Shown here: positions 43,605 through 52,147 of the stretch, piece after piece
Layout of the letters: every line of letters begins with the position of its first letter
How positions within the stretch are numbered: the stretch's first letter is position 1
Origin: CBDANW01 sp965197825
GTDB taxonomy: Bacteria > Acidobacteriota > Vicinamibacteria > Marinacidobacterales > DATDRI01
NCBI GenBank assembly: GCA_965197825.1
Contig: CBDANW010000002.1
Coordinates: forward strand, 1,364,001-1,428,000
Direction: 5' to 3'
Length of the DNA: 64,000 bases
Made by a program: the position numbers and the translations under genes
The notes under the pieces: generated by a model
Told to the model about the DNA's origin: nothing
The model's input: only the letters and a program-made list of their open reading frames with translations
Database searches by the model: none

Positions 43605-44585
43605 TTAATCCATTCCATAGCGCCGGCGCTTCTCCCAAAGTGCCTTCCGGCTGATCCCCAAGATCTTCGCCGCCCGCGTTTGATTCCCCCGCACGTACCG
43701 CAGCGTTCGCTCGATGTAGTCTCTTTCCACTTCCGCCAGAGTTGGTCGGTCCTCGCTTCCCAGCCGAAAGGCGACCGAGGGGCTGTCCAAGAGTGGGCTC
43801 GGTAAGTGTTCCCGCTCGATGCGGGGGCCACGGGCCATCAGACCCGCTCGCTCGATCACCCCCTTCAGCTCACGAACGTTACCCGGCCAGACGTAGTTCT
43901 GCAGAGCTTCGCGCGCGTCGTCTGCAAGCTCGTGCGGAAAATTGTCGTACAGACGCTCGCCGTCTCGCTTTAGAAAATACTCCGCCAGGGGCGTGATATC
44001 TTCTCGGCGCTCCCGCAGGGGCGGAAGCTGGATCCAGAATACGCTGAGCCGGTGAAACAAGTCGCGGCGGAAGGAGTTGCGCTCCACCGCTTCTAACAGA
44101 TCCGCCGTGCTCGTCGCTACGATGCGGGTGCCCAGTGTGAGCGTTCGAGTCCCCCCCAGCCGCTCGAAAGATTTCTCCTCGATGACGCGCAAGAGTTTAG
44201 CCTGAAGGGCGGGCTCCGGCTCACCTATCTGATCGAGGACGACTGTGCCCTCGCCGGCGAGCTCCAACTTGCCCGGCTTGGCGTCCCTGGCCCCGGTAAA
44301 GGCCCCTCTCTCATAGCCAAACAATTCGCTTTCCATGAGCTCGCCGGGAATGCTGGGAAGATCCACTTTCAACAAGGGTTGGTCGGACCGCTTACCCCAG
44401 TAGTGAAGCGCGCCGGCGGCCAAGTCTTTCCCCGTGCCACTTTCTCCAGAAAGCAATACATTGGTCGGAGCGTCTGCGAGTCTCCGCAGCAAGGCCATGA
44501 TTTCGATCATCTTGGGATCGTGAGCGATGAAAGCACCGGCCAGCCCGCGGGCCGCGCTACCCCTCGTCTCCGTCGCCTCCGACAT
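43605..44585 (-). CDS. Sigma54-dependent activator without sensor domain, Walker B Glu-to-Gln
   Basis: 326 residues: an AAA+ sigma54-interaction domain followed by a Fis-type helix-turn-helix. Walker A is GESGTGKD (47-54), the sigma54-contacting loop is GYERGAFTGA (GAFTGA 94-99), and VWPGNVRELKGVIERA closes the ATPase. The DNA-binding helix is TRAAKILGISRKALWEKRRRYGMD. Walker B reads TVVLDQIGE, with Gln-119 where this family has catalytic Glu, which in studied homologues greatly impairs ATP hydrolysis. There is no receiver, GAF or PAS domain; only about 20 residues precede the ATPase. The gene lies 12 bp after rsfS in the operon that also holds the LapB-like gene. Confidence 0.9.
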   Translation of the reverse strand: MSEATETRGSAARGLAGAFIAHDPKMIEIMALLRRLADAPTNVLLSGESGTGKDLAAGALHYWGKRSDQPLLKVDLPSIPGELMESELFGYERGAFTGARDAKPGKLELAGEGTVVLDQIGEPEPALQAKLLRVIEEKSFERLGGTRTLTLGTRIVATSTADLLEAVERNSFRRDLFHRLSVFWIQLPPLRERREDITPLAEYFLKRDGERLYDNFPHELADDAREALQNYVWPGNVRELKGVIERAGLMARGPRIEREHLPSPLLDSPSVAFRLGSEDRPTLAEVERDYIERTLRYVRGNQTRAAKILGISRKALWEKRRRYGMD

Positions 44586-44597
44586 TCGCTACTCGCT

Positions 44598-44966
44598 TCA
44601 GCTCGCGATCGCGAGCCGCTCCGCGTCTCCCCAGAGACGCTCCAGATTGTAGTACTCCCGACTCCGGGGAGTAAAAACATGAACGATGAAATCCATGTAG
44701 TCCATCAAAACCCAATCACCATGAGGATAGCCCTCGACATGATCCGGCTTGAAGCCTTTCTTGGCGAGCTCCTCCTCGATCGCGTCGGCAATGGTCTTCA
44801 ATTGACGATTCGTGTTACCTGTCGCTAGCAAGAAAAAATCGGTGAAGCTCGCCAAACCCCTCAAGTCCAGAACGACCAACTCGCCGGCTTTTTTCTCTTG
44901 CGCAGCCTCGATGGCCGCTCGGAGGTCCGTTCCCATGCTCCTCAGTGTCAATTTCTTCGTCGTCAA
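44598..44966 (-). CDS. rsfS: Ribosomal silencing factor RsfS
   Basis: Binds ribosomal protein L14 and blocks subunit joining in starvation. The core reads AAIEAAQEKKAGELVVLDLRGLASFTDFFLLATGNTNRQ, then ADAIEEELAKKG, and WVLMDYMDFIVHVFTPRSREYYNLERLWGDA, all RsfS hallmarks. A TTG at 44966 (122 residues) overlaps the nadD stop as TTGA and has AGGAGAGG at a good distance. An ATG at 44936 (112 residues) is the alternative, but its GAGGAG is too close. An upstream extension of the open frame is a shadow of nadD. Confidence 0.9.
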   Translation of the reverse strand: MTTKKLTLRSMGTDLRAAIEAAQEKKAGELVVLDLRGLASFTDFFLLATGNTNRQLKTIADAIEEELAKKGFKPDHVEGYPHGDWVLMDYMDFIVHVFTPRSREYYNLERLWGDAERLAIAS

Positions 44967-45628
44967 GAGGACGGCCTCTCCTGATAGAGACGATGTTCCA
45001 CGATATAGGACTCCACCTCGGGCGGCACCAAATAGCGGACCGAGCGTTCCGCCCGAACGAACGCCCGGATCTCCGTAGCGGAGATATTGAGTGTCAACGC
45101 ACTGACGAGGTAGATGGACGGTCCCCGGTCGAGAGGCGGTTGCGCTCCGTTTCGGAGCTCCACCAGTCGGGAGCGTAGCGAGTCGGGCACGACTTCGAAG
45201 GCCCCCGCTAATCCGTATCCCGGCCTTCCATGCACGATGAACGAATGAGACCGCAGCAGGTCCTCCCACCGATGCCACGTTCTGATTTCCCGGAAGGCGT
45301 CGATGCCGGTGATGAAGAAGATTTCCCGTTGGGAATCCTCTCCGGATAGCTGGTCGAGTGTGTCCAGGGTGTAGGAAGGTCCCTGGCGCTCGATCTCGAT
45401 CCGGCTAACCTCGAACATCGGTTGGAGTGAAACAGCGGCCTCGACCATTCGGTAACGATCTTCGGCGGCGGTCACCGTCGGGCGCGCCTTGTGGGGTGGC
45501 ACACGGGCGGGGACGAACACGACGCGATTCAACACCATAGCCTCTCGTACCGACTCCGCCGCACGGAGGTGCCCGTAGTGAACCGGATCGAAAGTACCCC
45601 CTAAGACTCCGCAGCGCTCGCGGCTCAT
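44963..45628 (-). CDS. nadD: Nicotinate-mononucleotide adenylyltransferase NadD
   Basis: Transfers AMP from ATP to nicotinate mononucleotide in NAD synthesis. 221 residues, with the nucleotidyltransferase motif GGTFDPVHYGHLRAAE at the start, PARVPPHK, GIDAFREIRTWHRWEDLL and the C-terminal ISATEIRAFVRAERSVRYLVPPEVESYI. The ATG overlaps the obgE stop by 4 bases. Confidence 0.95.
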   Translation of the reverse strand: MSRERCGVLGGTFDPVHYGHLRAAESVREAMVLNRVVFVPARVPPHKARPTVTAAEDRYRMVEAAVSLQPMFEVSRIEIERQGPSYTLDTLDQLSGEDSQREIFFITGIDAFREIRTWHRWEDLLRSHSFIVHGRPGYGLAGAFEVVPDSLRSRLVELRNGAQPPLDRGPSIYLVSALTLNISATEIRAFVRAERSVRYLVPPEVESYIVEHRLYQERPSS

Positions 45629-46659
45629 TGCTCCTGCGCCATGGTGTCGAGCTCCTTGTCACGAAGCCGCCGTGCGACCGCAAAAAGCATGCGCTCGGTT
45701 CCCTCGCCGGTGGCAGCGGAGACGGCCCATAGGTCGAGCCCCGCCTTCCGGGCCGCGCCCTCGAGTGATGCCAAACGACTCTTCTCCGACAGGATGTCGA
45801 TCTTGTTCGCCACGACGACTGCGGGTTTTTCGTCGAGGCCGTTTTCGAACCGAGCCACTTCCTCCATCAGGCATTCCAGGTCTTCCACCGGATCTCTACC
45901 CGAGGCCTCCGAGACGTCGATGAAATAAACGAGCAGTCCGGTCCTCATTAGATGACGGAGGAACCGATGGCCGAGACCCGCACCCCGGTGCGCGCCGGGA
46001 ATCAATCCAGGAACATCGGCGATCACGAAACCCTCACCGTCTTCGAGATCCACGACCCCGAGGTGCGGTGTGAGGGTCGTGAAAGGGTACTCTCCGACTT
46101 TGGGACGCGCCGCACTCACCGAGCGAATGAAAGTGGACTTACCCGCGTTGGGGAACCCGACGAGCCCGACTTCGGCGAGCGAACGCAGCTCCAACCGAAG
46201 GCGGTGCTGCACACCTGGCGTCCCCTCTTCGAACCGGCGCGGCGCCTGGTTGGAAGGTGTCGCAAAGTGCGCGTTGCCTCGTCCCCTGCGACCGCCCTCG
46301 GCCACCAAGAGCTCGTCGCCCTCACGACTAAGATCGCCCAACAGGTCTCCCGTCGCGTCATCGAACACGACCGTTCCCAACGGGACCGATAGGTAGAGAT
46401 CCTTGCCGTCACGGCCTCGCCGCCGCGAGCCCTCGCCGTCACGGCCTCGCTCCGCCTGGAATCGAGGATGGTACCGGAATTCGGTGAGCGTGTTTCGATT
46501 GGAGCGGGCGACGAGCCATACCGAGCCGCCCCGGCCACCGTCTCCGCCGTCCGGCCCACCTCGCGGAATGAACTTCTCGCGGCGGAAGCTGAGCGCGCCC
46601 CGTCCTCCGTCCCCTGCCAGTACTTCGATGCGGGCTTCGTCGACGAACTTCGGTTGCAC
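45625..46659 (-). CDS. obgE: GTPase ObgE/CgtA
   Basis: Ribosome-associated GTPase active in 50S maturation. 344 residues: the Gly-rich Obg fold (VLAGDGGRGALSFRREKFIPRGGPDGGDGGRGG), then the G domain with G1 GFPNAGKSTFIRS, G3 ADVPGLIPGAH and G4 VVANKIDIL, and the SAATGEGT G5. It follows rpmA in the common rplU-rpmA-obgE order. No C-terminal extension is present. Confidence 0.97.
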   Translation of the reverse strand: MQPKFVDEARIEVLAGDGGRGALSFRREKFIPRGGPDGGDGGRGGSVWLVARSNRNTLTEFRYHPRFQAERGRDGEGSRRRGRDGKDLYLSVPLGTVVFDDATGDLLGDLSREGDELLVAEGGRRGRGNAHFATPSNQAPRRFEEGTPGVQHRLRLELRSLAEVGLVGFPNAGKSTFIRSVSAARPKVGEYPFTTLTPHLGVVDLEDGEGFVIADVPGLIPGAHRGAGLGHRFLRHLMRTGLLVYFIDVSEASGRDPVEDLECLMEEVARFENGLDEKPAVVVANKIDILSEKSRLASLEGAARKAGLDLWAVSAATGEGTERMLFAVARRLRDKELDTMAQEQ

Positions 46660-46730
46660 GTCAGTCTTCGTTTTTTGTGTGGGGATAGCCCAGGGGGCGG
46701 GCCAAGGGGCTTGCCAAGGTACTGGCCAAC

Positions 46731-46997
46731 TTACGAGGAAGACGCTCGGGGAATGATGCTGATGAACCGCCCGCGTTGGCCCCGATTCTGGAACTGAACG
46801 ATGCCATTAGCCCGGGCAAAGAGGGTATCGTCCTTTCCCCGCCCGACGTTCGCCCCCGGCCGGAAGCGAGTTCCTCTCTGCCGAACCAGAATCGTTCCGC
46901 CTTCGACCTGCTGCCCGCCGAACGCCTTCACCCCAAGCCGTTGGGAATGACTGTCCCGTCCGTTTCGGGAGCTGCCCTGCCCCTTCTTGTGTGCCAT
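46731..46997 (-). CDS. rpmA: 50S ribosomal protein L27
   Basis: 88 residues. Starts MAHKKGQGSSRNGRDSHSQRL and contains GGTILVRQRGTRFRPGANVGRGKDDTLFA, the L27 signature. It has no N-terminal extension needing cleavage. It lies between rplU and obgE. Confidence 0.97.
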   Translation of the reverse strand: MAHKKGQGSSRNGRDSHSQRLGVKAFGGQQVEGGTILVRQRGTRFRPGANVGRGKDDTLFARANGIVQFQNRGQRGRFISIIPRASSS

Positions 46998-47034
46998 GAA
47001 ATGATCCCTCTACCGTATTCTCGAGTCGGCTGGC

Positions 47035-47367
47035 CTAGCCCTTGCCCTCGATCTTCTGTATTGCCACCGAGGTAAATGGCTGGCGGTGCCCGTGGGTCCG
47101 ACGGTACTGTTTCCGGCGCTTCTTCTTGAAGACCAAAACCTTCCTGTCGCGGTCCTGCTCCAGAACGGTGCCCACGACGCGGGCTCCTTCCAGATAGGGC
47201 CGGCCCACCTGAATCTTCCCGTCACGATTGACGAGCAACACGCGGTCGAACTCGACTTTGGACCCGACCTCGGCAGCGAGCTTCTCGAGCCGCAACTGCT
47301 GACCGGGCGAGGCTTGGACCTGCTTGCCTCCCGTTTCGAAAATCGCGTACAAGAGCTTTTCTCCCAT
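47035..47367 (-). CDS. rplU: 50S ribosomal protein L21
   Basis: 110 residues. YAIFETGGKQVQASPGQQLRLEKL at the start and VFKKKRRKQYRRTHGHRQPFT near the end are diagnostic of L21. First gene of an operon that runs through rpmA, obgE, nadD and rsfS and probably on to comF. Confidence 0.97.
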   Translation of the reverse strand: MGEKLLYAIFETGGKQVQASPGQQLRLEKLAAEVGSKVEFDRVLLVNRDGKIQVGRPYLEGARVVGTVLEQDRDRKVLVFKKKRRKQYRRTHGHRQPFTSVAIQKIEGKG

Positions 47368-47390
47368 CTATTTACCGCTCTGATCTTCCT

Positions 47391-47419
47391 ATTGTATTGA
47401 GGGGAAACGGCTCTGTCAA
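47391..47419 (-). promoter_or_regulatory. Sigma70-type promoter of the rplU operon
   Basis: Minus strand: TTGACA (47419-47414), 17-bp spacer, TACAAT (47396-47391). Both hexamers are near consensus. The predicted start leaves a leader of only about 17 bases before rplU, so no L21 leader RNA structure is expected. Confidence 0.8.
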
Positions 47420-47443
47420 GATGGGCCCGATAGGGCCCCGGCC

Positions 47444-47474
47444 GGTCCGCCTACGCCGAGGGCTACGGCGGACC
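47444..47474. repeat. REP-like palindromic element, copy C
   Basis: GGTCCGCC ... GGCGGACC with an inner TACGCC/GGCTA pairing. It lies between the rplU promoter and the 3' end of the barrel fusion gene, and shares arms with the copies at 25296 and 53364. Confidence 0.5.
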
Positions 47475-47556
47475 CGCCGAAGCCATCAATAATTTCACAG
47501 GCAGAGGCGGGGAGGAATTAATCCAAGCCGAAGCGAGCCACTAGCTAAAAGACGGC

Positions 47557-50500
47557 CTAGTAATCGATCCCGATCCAGAACTTGAACTGTGTCTCGTCCC
47601 GCAGGCTGAGCCGATCGGTCAGCGGCTTGGCGAAGTCCGTGACCCGGATCCAGTCGAAGTGCATCGGGAGCCCGAAGATGTTCAGGCCCAGACTGAAGCC
47701 CCACGATGCGACGGCGTCCTGCAAACCCCATCCCTCCACCAGCCGACCATCGACCCGAGAGATCCGAAGGTCGTTCGAGAAGATGTTGAACCTCTCGCCT
47801 TGGAACGCCGCGCCTCCCATGTTGCCGAACAACGTACCGCGGAGAGGACCGAGGAACCCGACAGGCGTTAGAAGGGCATCCGCGATTGGGAAGCGGAGCT
47901 CCGCGTTTCCGTGGAAGCCGCGGTTACCCACGAAGCCCTGGAACGGGTAACCGCGCATGGTGTTGTCGCCGCCGAACCAGAAGAAGTCGGGATTCTCCCC
48001 GGCACTGTGAAACCCACGAAGGCGAAGCGCTACCAAGCTCGATCCGGTCAGCTGCAGGTACTTGCGGACATCGGCCTGGAAGGTGCGGCGGGCGAGGAAC
48101 GGCCCGCCCGGAGAAACCATGGCACTCAACATCATGGTGCTACCGGCCAGGGGACCAAAGTTACGGAAGTGCGTCGTTTCGGTGACGTAGGCGACGCCGA
48201 CCGGGAGGATCGTCCCGGTGGGGAAGCGTTGTTCAAGAGAAGCTTGAAACGCATCGAAGACCCCCGGCTCGTCGAAAACCGAGCCGATCCCCTCCGTATT
48301 GATATCCGGATTCAGGAACGGATCCTGGAAACGGGTGTTCTGGCGGATGATGCCGGTCCTGAGCTCGAACCGCCGGAAGCGATCGAGCGGATAGATACCC
48401 GTGAAAGATGCCCCACCTTGCGTGAGCGTCGCGATCTCGCCTTGACGGCTGAACAGGTCTAACGGTTGCCCAATAATGAATGGATTCGTAAAGAAGAAGC
48501 TCGTCGTGTGGAATCCAGACAGCGCGTACTGCAATCGGTGGCCCAGGTTGGTCCAGTTGCCGGAGTAGTTACGGAACTCGCGGACCGACAAGGCGAAGAA
48601 ACTGAAATTCTGATCGCCAAGCACATCGGTGAACGAGATTCCAGTGCCTCCGAAGAAGCTCCCGTCACTGTTGACGCCCACCGCAATGGGCGGCGCGCCG
48701 GCGACGTAGAGCTTCTCGAACCGCCCCTTCCTTCGCTTGTTCTCTGGAATCACTTGATGGAGGACAGGCGGAACGAAGTCGATGACCGGCCCCTCGGTGC
48801 GAATAATCTGATCCGCGGCGATCTCCTTGACCGGCTCCTCGAGACTCAGGCGGTAGAGTCCGTACTCTCCCTTGTAGTAGCTGGTGAAAAGGAGCTGCTC
48901 GTTGTCCGCGTCGTCCAACACGACTGCCGGAGCAAAGTTCCCGCCTAACGTGTCGGTGTACTGAATGATGTCTCCCGTTTCCAAATCCAGCGAACGCAGG
49001 TTGAAGATCCTGTCGTCCTCATCCGAAACATGAAAGAGCTGTTTGCCGTCGATGGAGAAGGCGGGAGCGGCATCGTCATAAGGACCAAAAGTCAGCTGCT
49101 CTTTCTCCGACAGGTCATCGAGTCGGACACGGTAGAGCTTGTCGTGGCCGCTGATCCGCCGCGCATAGTAGAGCCATTCGTTATCTGGATCCACGACCGG
49201 AAACTTGTCTCGGAACTCGTCCTGGGTGATGTTCGCGACTTCTTCGGTCTCGAGATCCATCCGGAAGACATCTCCCACTCCATCCTGGAGAGCGGCGAAA
49301 TAGACGTACTTCCCATCGGGGCTGAAGTTTGGAAAGGCCGCTCGATCGAGCTGCATGATGTAGCGGCGATCCACCTTGGCGGTCAACACGTTGACCATGA
49401 CCAGCGCGCGGCGCTTCTGGTAACGCCCGAAAAAACCCACGTGCTGCCCGTCGGCCATCCATGCAATCGACGCCCCGAGAAATGTATCCTGGCCACCAAA
49501 GGGAATGTACTCGAAGTCTCCGCTGTATCCGGGAGTCAGATTCCGTATCACCGAACCGTCCTTGCCCGAAAGGAGAACCACGTCGAACTCGGCGTCCCGC
49601 CGGTTGTAGCTCAGAACGGCCACTAGATCGCGCGAAGGGGACGGCGCCGCGGTCAAGGCCGCTACCCACTTGCCTTGACGCCGCGGATTGGGTGCGTAGT
49701 CACGACTGTAGTCGGTGGGGAGCTCCTTGTCCCGGTAAGGCTTGAATCGCTCCTTCAACCACTTTTGAAACTGGCGGTCGAACTCATCAGGACTCATGCG
49801 GAACGACTGCTCGTAGACATCGGAGCCCACTCCTCCCACGACCGCCCGGCGAAGGGAGAACAGGAACTGGCGTACGCCTTCTTTTCCAAACCTTTCTTCG
49901 ATGAACTCGAAGATGGCATGACCGAAGTTGTAAGGAGCCCGCGAGAATCCCAGGTTGAGCTCCTCGAACGTCGGGATCTCGTCCGTCACCGCGGCATCCC
50001 GGATGGTCATCAGATCCAGCGCGCCCCACTCGCCCGTCATGTAGTCGGAAAGACCCTCATCGATCCAAAGCGGTACCGACCGGCGCATCAGCGACCGCGG
50101 AATGATGTCGAACTCGAAAATGTGGGTCAGCTCGTGGATGATGAGCCTTTGAAGTTGGTCAGGCGGCTCGTCGATAGGAAGAACCATCCGATCGCGTGTC
50201 GCTTCCGCGAAGGCCAACACACCCTCGGGAACTTCAGCCGGGAAAAGATTCGTCTGGGAAAACTCCGAGAAGGTTTTGTAAAGCACCAATGGGATTGGAA
50301 ACGAGATCTCGTGCTTGAGCTCGTTCGAGACCCGCTCGTATGCGCTTTCCGCGTAGCTGACGACGCGACCTAGATGCTGCTCGAAATCCGGATAGTAGTA
50401 CACCTCGAAATGGGGTGAACGATAGACGTACCAACTAGGATGGTCGTACTGAACCTTGTTCTTGCCGTAAAAGAGTCCGAACTGTGACTGCTGAGCGGTT

Positions 50501-50589
50501 GCCGAACCAACCGCCAGCGTTAGAACCAGAGCCGCGCCACCAACCTGCCCGATGATGTTTCTTCTTAGTATGTCGCTCATTGCATGCAT
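47557..50589 (-). CDS. Gluzincin peptidase / TolB propeller / BamA-like barrel fusion
   Basis: 1010 residues in three parts. A signal peptide (GGAALVLTLAVGSATA) is followed by a peptidase MA-like domain with HELTH (His-152, Glu-153, His-156) and WIDEGLSDYMTG supplying the third zinc ligand Glu-178. A middle region has about six TolB-like blades (FPNFSPDGKYVYFAAL, WLYYARRISGHDKLYRV, APAFSIDGKQLFHVSD). The last 370 or so residues form a BamA/TamA-type beta-barrel (GGTGISFTDVLGDQNF, FFWFGGDNTMRGYPFQG, FGNMGGAAF) ending in an aromatic strand, FKFWIGIDY. It should sit in the outer membrane with peptidase and propeller in the periplasm. The start could also be ATG at 50580. It might process or assemble outer-membrane or surface proteins; the substrate is unknown. 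Confidence 0.88.
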   Translation of the reverse strand: MHAMSDILRRNIIGQVGGAALVLTLAVGSATAQQSQFGLFYGKNKVQYDHPSWYVYRSPHFEVYYYPDFEQHLGRVVSYAESAYERVSNELKHEISFPIPLVLYKTFSEFSQTNLFPAEVPEGVLAFAEATRDRMVLPIDEPPDQLQRLIIHELTHIFEFDIIPRSLMRRSVPLWIDEGLSDYMTGEWGALDLMTIRDAAVTDEIPTFEELNLGFSRAPYNFGHAIFEFIEERFGKEGVRQFLFSLRRAVVGGVGSDVYEQSFRMSPDEFDRQFQKWLKERFKPYRDKELPTDYSRDYAPNPRRQGKWVAALTAAPSPSRDLVAVLSYNRRDAEFDVVLLSGKDGSVIRNLTPGYSGDFEYIPFGGQDTFLGASIAWMADGQHVGFFGRYQKRRALVMVNVLTAKVDRRYIMQLDRAAFPNFSPDGKYVYFAALQDGVGDVFRMDLETEEVANITQDEFRDKFPVVDPDNEWLYYARRISGHDKLYRVRLDDLSEKEQLTFGPYDDAAPAFSIDGKQLFHVSDEDDRIFNLRSLDLETGDIIQYTDTLGGNFAPAVVLDDADNEQLLFTSYYKGEYGLYRLSLEEPVKEIAADQIIRTEGPVIDFVPPVLHQVIPENKRRKGRFEKLYVAGAPPIAVGVNSDGSFFGGTGISFTDVLGDQNFSFFALSVREFRNYSGNWTNLGHRLQYALSGFHTTSFFFTNPFIIGQPLDLFSRQGEIATLTQGGASFTGIYPLDRFRRFELRTGIIRQNTRFQDPFLNPDINTEGIGSVFDEPGVFDAFQASLEQRFPTGTILPVGVAYVTETTHFRNFGPLAGSTMMLSAMVSPGGPFLARRTFQADVRKYLQLTGSSLVALRLRGFHSAGENPDFFWFGGDNTMRGYPFQGFVGNRGFHGNAELRFPIADALLTPVGFLGPLRGTLFGNMGGAAFQGERFNIFSNDLRISRVDGRLVEGWGLQDAVASWGFSLGLNIFGLPMHFDWIRVTDFAKPLTDRLSLRDETQFKFWIGIDY

Positions 50590-50678
50590 CGCTGCATCCG
50601 CCGGGTGTTACCGCCGCCAGCAAGAGCTAGATCGATGACCGACGCTGGCTGCGGACGACTATTGCGTTTGATCTCTAC

Positions 50679-51479
50679 TCACTTCAACAAAACGCGTGTA
50701 CCTCGGAACGTTTGGGGGCTCAGTATGCTCAAGAAATTGGGGAGTAGGCGATCCATTAGCTCAAAATACGAAGACAAGGCGGAGGTCCTCTCATCCCGAC
50801 CGTGAATGACCTCTTCGGTGAACCGCTCGCGGTGGATGGACTTCCCGGTACGACCGTCGATGAAATAGAACTCCGCTGCCAAGATGTAACCGGTTCTTTC
50901 CTGAAAGCTGCTGCTGCGCACGAGCCGCGGCCGGCCATAGGAGTCACGCACGTAGCGATCGCCACGTGAGAAATCGGAGCGCGCTTCGGAGCTGAACGTA
51001 AGGCGGCCGCTCACGATGAGCGGTTCCTGATACTCCTCACCCAGCTTCTGCCAGTACTCCTCATCGGCTAGAAGTTTGTCTTGCTCCATGTCGATCCACT
51101 CTTGGCGCGAGATCTCCTCTTCGTCCTCGGCTTTCGCCATATCCTCTAGCCGCTCGAACTCCGCCAGCTGTCCAGTTCGCTCGAGAGTGGACTCCGAGAA
51201 GTCTCCCAGGGGAGCGAGCTCGGCCTCGATGACGCGCATTTGGGAACGGGTTCTGAGCTGGTTGCGGAGAAGGCGGACGGTTTCCGCGTCCAGATCGAGA
51301 TCCTCGGTGGTTTGGGTGACGAAACTCGCTACCAGGATTCGGTTGAAATCGGAAACGTCGAGCTTTGCGGAAATAGGAACTTCGATGGGAACGTCGTAGT
51401 AAGTCGTGCAGGAAACCAGCGCGGCCAGCACCAATCCGGCCGCGGCCGGGGTGCCAAACTTCAAGCTGCCCGCAATCAT
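50679..51479 (-). CDS. Lipoprotein of unknown function
   Basis: From ATG at 51479 it has 266 residues. The signal peptide ends in the lipobox LAALVSC, with Cys about 23 residues in. After it come SAKLDVSDFNRILVASFVT and an acidic helical stretch (EEEISRQEWIDMEQDKLLADEEYW). Then LIVSGRLTFSSEARSD and GYILAAEFYFIDGRTGKSIHRERFTEEV resemble proteins that sum up the action of envelope assembly lipoproteins. I do not recognise a named family. It lies 11 bp after a small TPR protein and just upstream of the barrel fusion, so the three may work together in the envelope. Confidence 0.75.
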   Translation of the reverse strand: MIAGSLKFGTPAAAGLVLAALVSCTTYYDVPIEVPISAKLDVSDFNRILVASFVTQTTEDLDLDAETVRLLRNQLRTRSQMRVIEAELAPLGDFSESTLERTGQLAEFERLEDMAKAEDEEEISRQEWIDMEQDKLLADEEYWQKLGEEYQEPLIVSGRLTFSSEARSDFSRGDRYVRDSYGRPRLVRSSSFQERTGYILAAEFYFIDGRTGKSIHRERFTEEVIHGRDERTSALSSYFELMDRLLPNFLSILSPQTFRGTRVLLK

Positions 51480-51489
51480 GGCGACAACT

Positions 51490-51873
51490 TTACGGGATGC
51501 TGTTCTTTCTCTTCCTCTTTTCATAAGCTTCCCTGAAAAGCTCAAAGTTCTGTCGGATATACACGTTGTTCGAGTCAAGCTGCAAGGCTCGCTGATATTG
51601 GTCATCGGCGAGATCGAACTGGCCCGCTTGCTCGTAGGCGACTCCGAGGTTGTTGCGCGCGCTGGAGTTCGTGGGATCGAGCTCCACTGCCCTCTCCCAT
51701 CGGTAGACTGCCTCTCTCCAGAGGCCGATGCGGGCGACTTCGACGCCGAACTCGACTTCTTTCTTGGCCAGGTCTGCGGGCTTGATATCCGCGGACAACG
51801 GCGAAGCAAGCGCTGTCAGGGCGAGCGCGAAAGCGGTGATCGTCTGTGATCGGAACCGGTGCGCCAATCGCAT
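51490..51873 (-). CDS. Exported TPR protein
   Basis: From ATG at 51873 (AAGGA upstream) it has 127 residues. A signal peptide (TITAFALALTALASPLSA) is followed by two clear TPRs (WREAVYRWERAVELDPTNSSARNNLGVAYEQAG; FDLADDQYQRALQLDSNNVYIRQNFELFREAY) and a basic end. It is a periplasmic scaffold of unknown partner, in one operon with the lipoprotein and probably the barrel fusion. The open frame upstream to 52005 lacks support. Confidence 0.8.
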   Translation of the reverse strand: MRLAHRFRSQTITAFALALTALASPLSADIKPADLAKKEVEFGVEVARIGLWREAVYRWERAVELDPTNSSARNNLGVAYEQAGQFDLADDQYQRALQLDSNNVYIRQNFELFREAYEKRKRKNSIP

Positions 51874-52147
51874 AGGTTTCCTTAACTTTGGGCGGACAAT
51901 GAAAAAAGTGCCGCCTTCACGGGGGGCCGGCCGGCCACCGTATGGTATCGCAGCCCCCGGCGAGGCGCAAGTTCCTGAGTCCACCGCGGGGGGACCTTTC
52001 ACCACTTTTTCGTCTCTTCCCTCTGAGTAGCCGAGAGCGGCCCTGACCAGCCCTAACCGGCCCGATGGTCCATCAGTTTAGCTTCAGAGTCCCTCCCTGG
52101 CTGTAACCCGAATGACTCGACATCGGCCCCAAGGAGACGCACGAATC

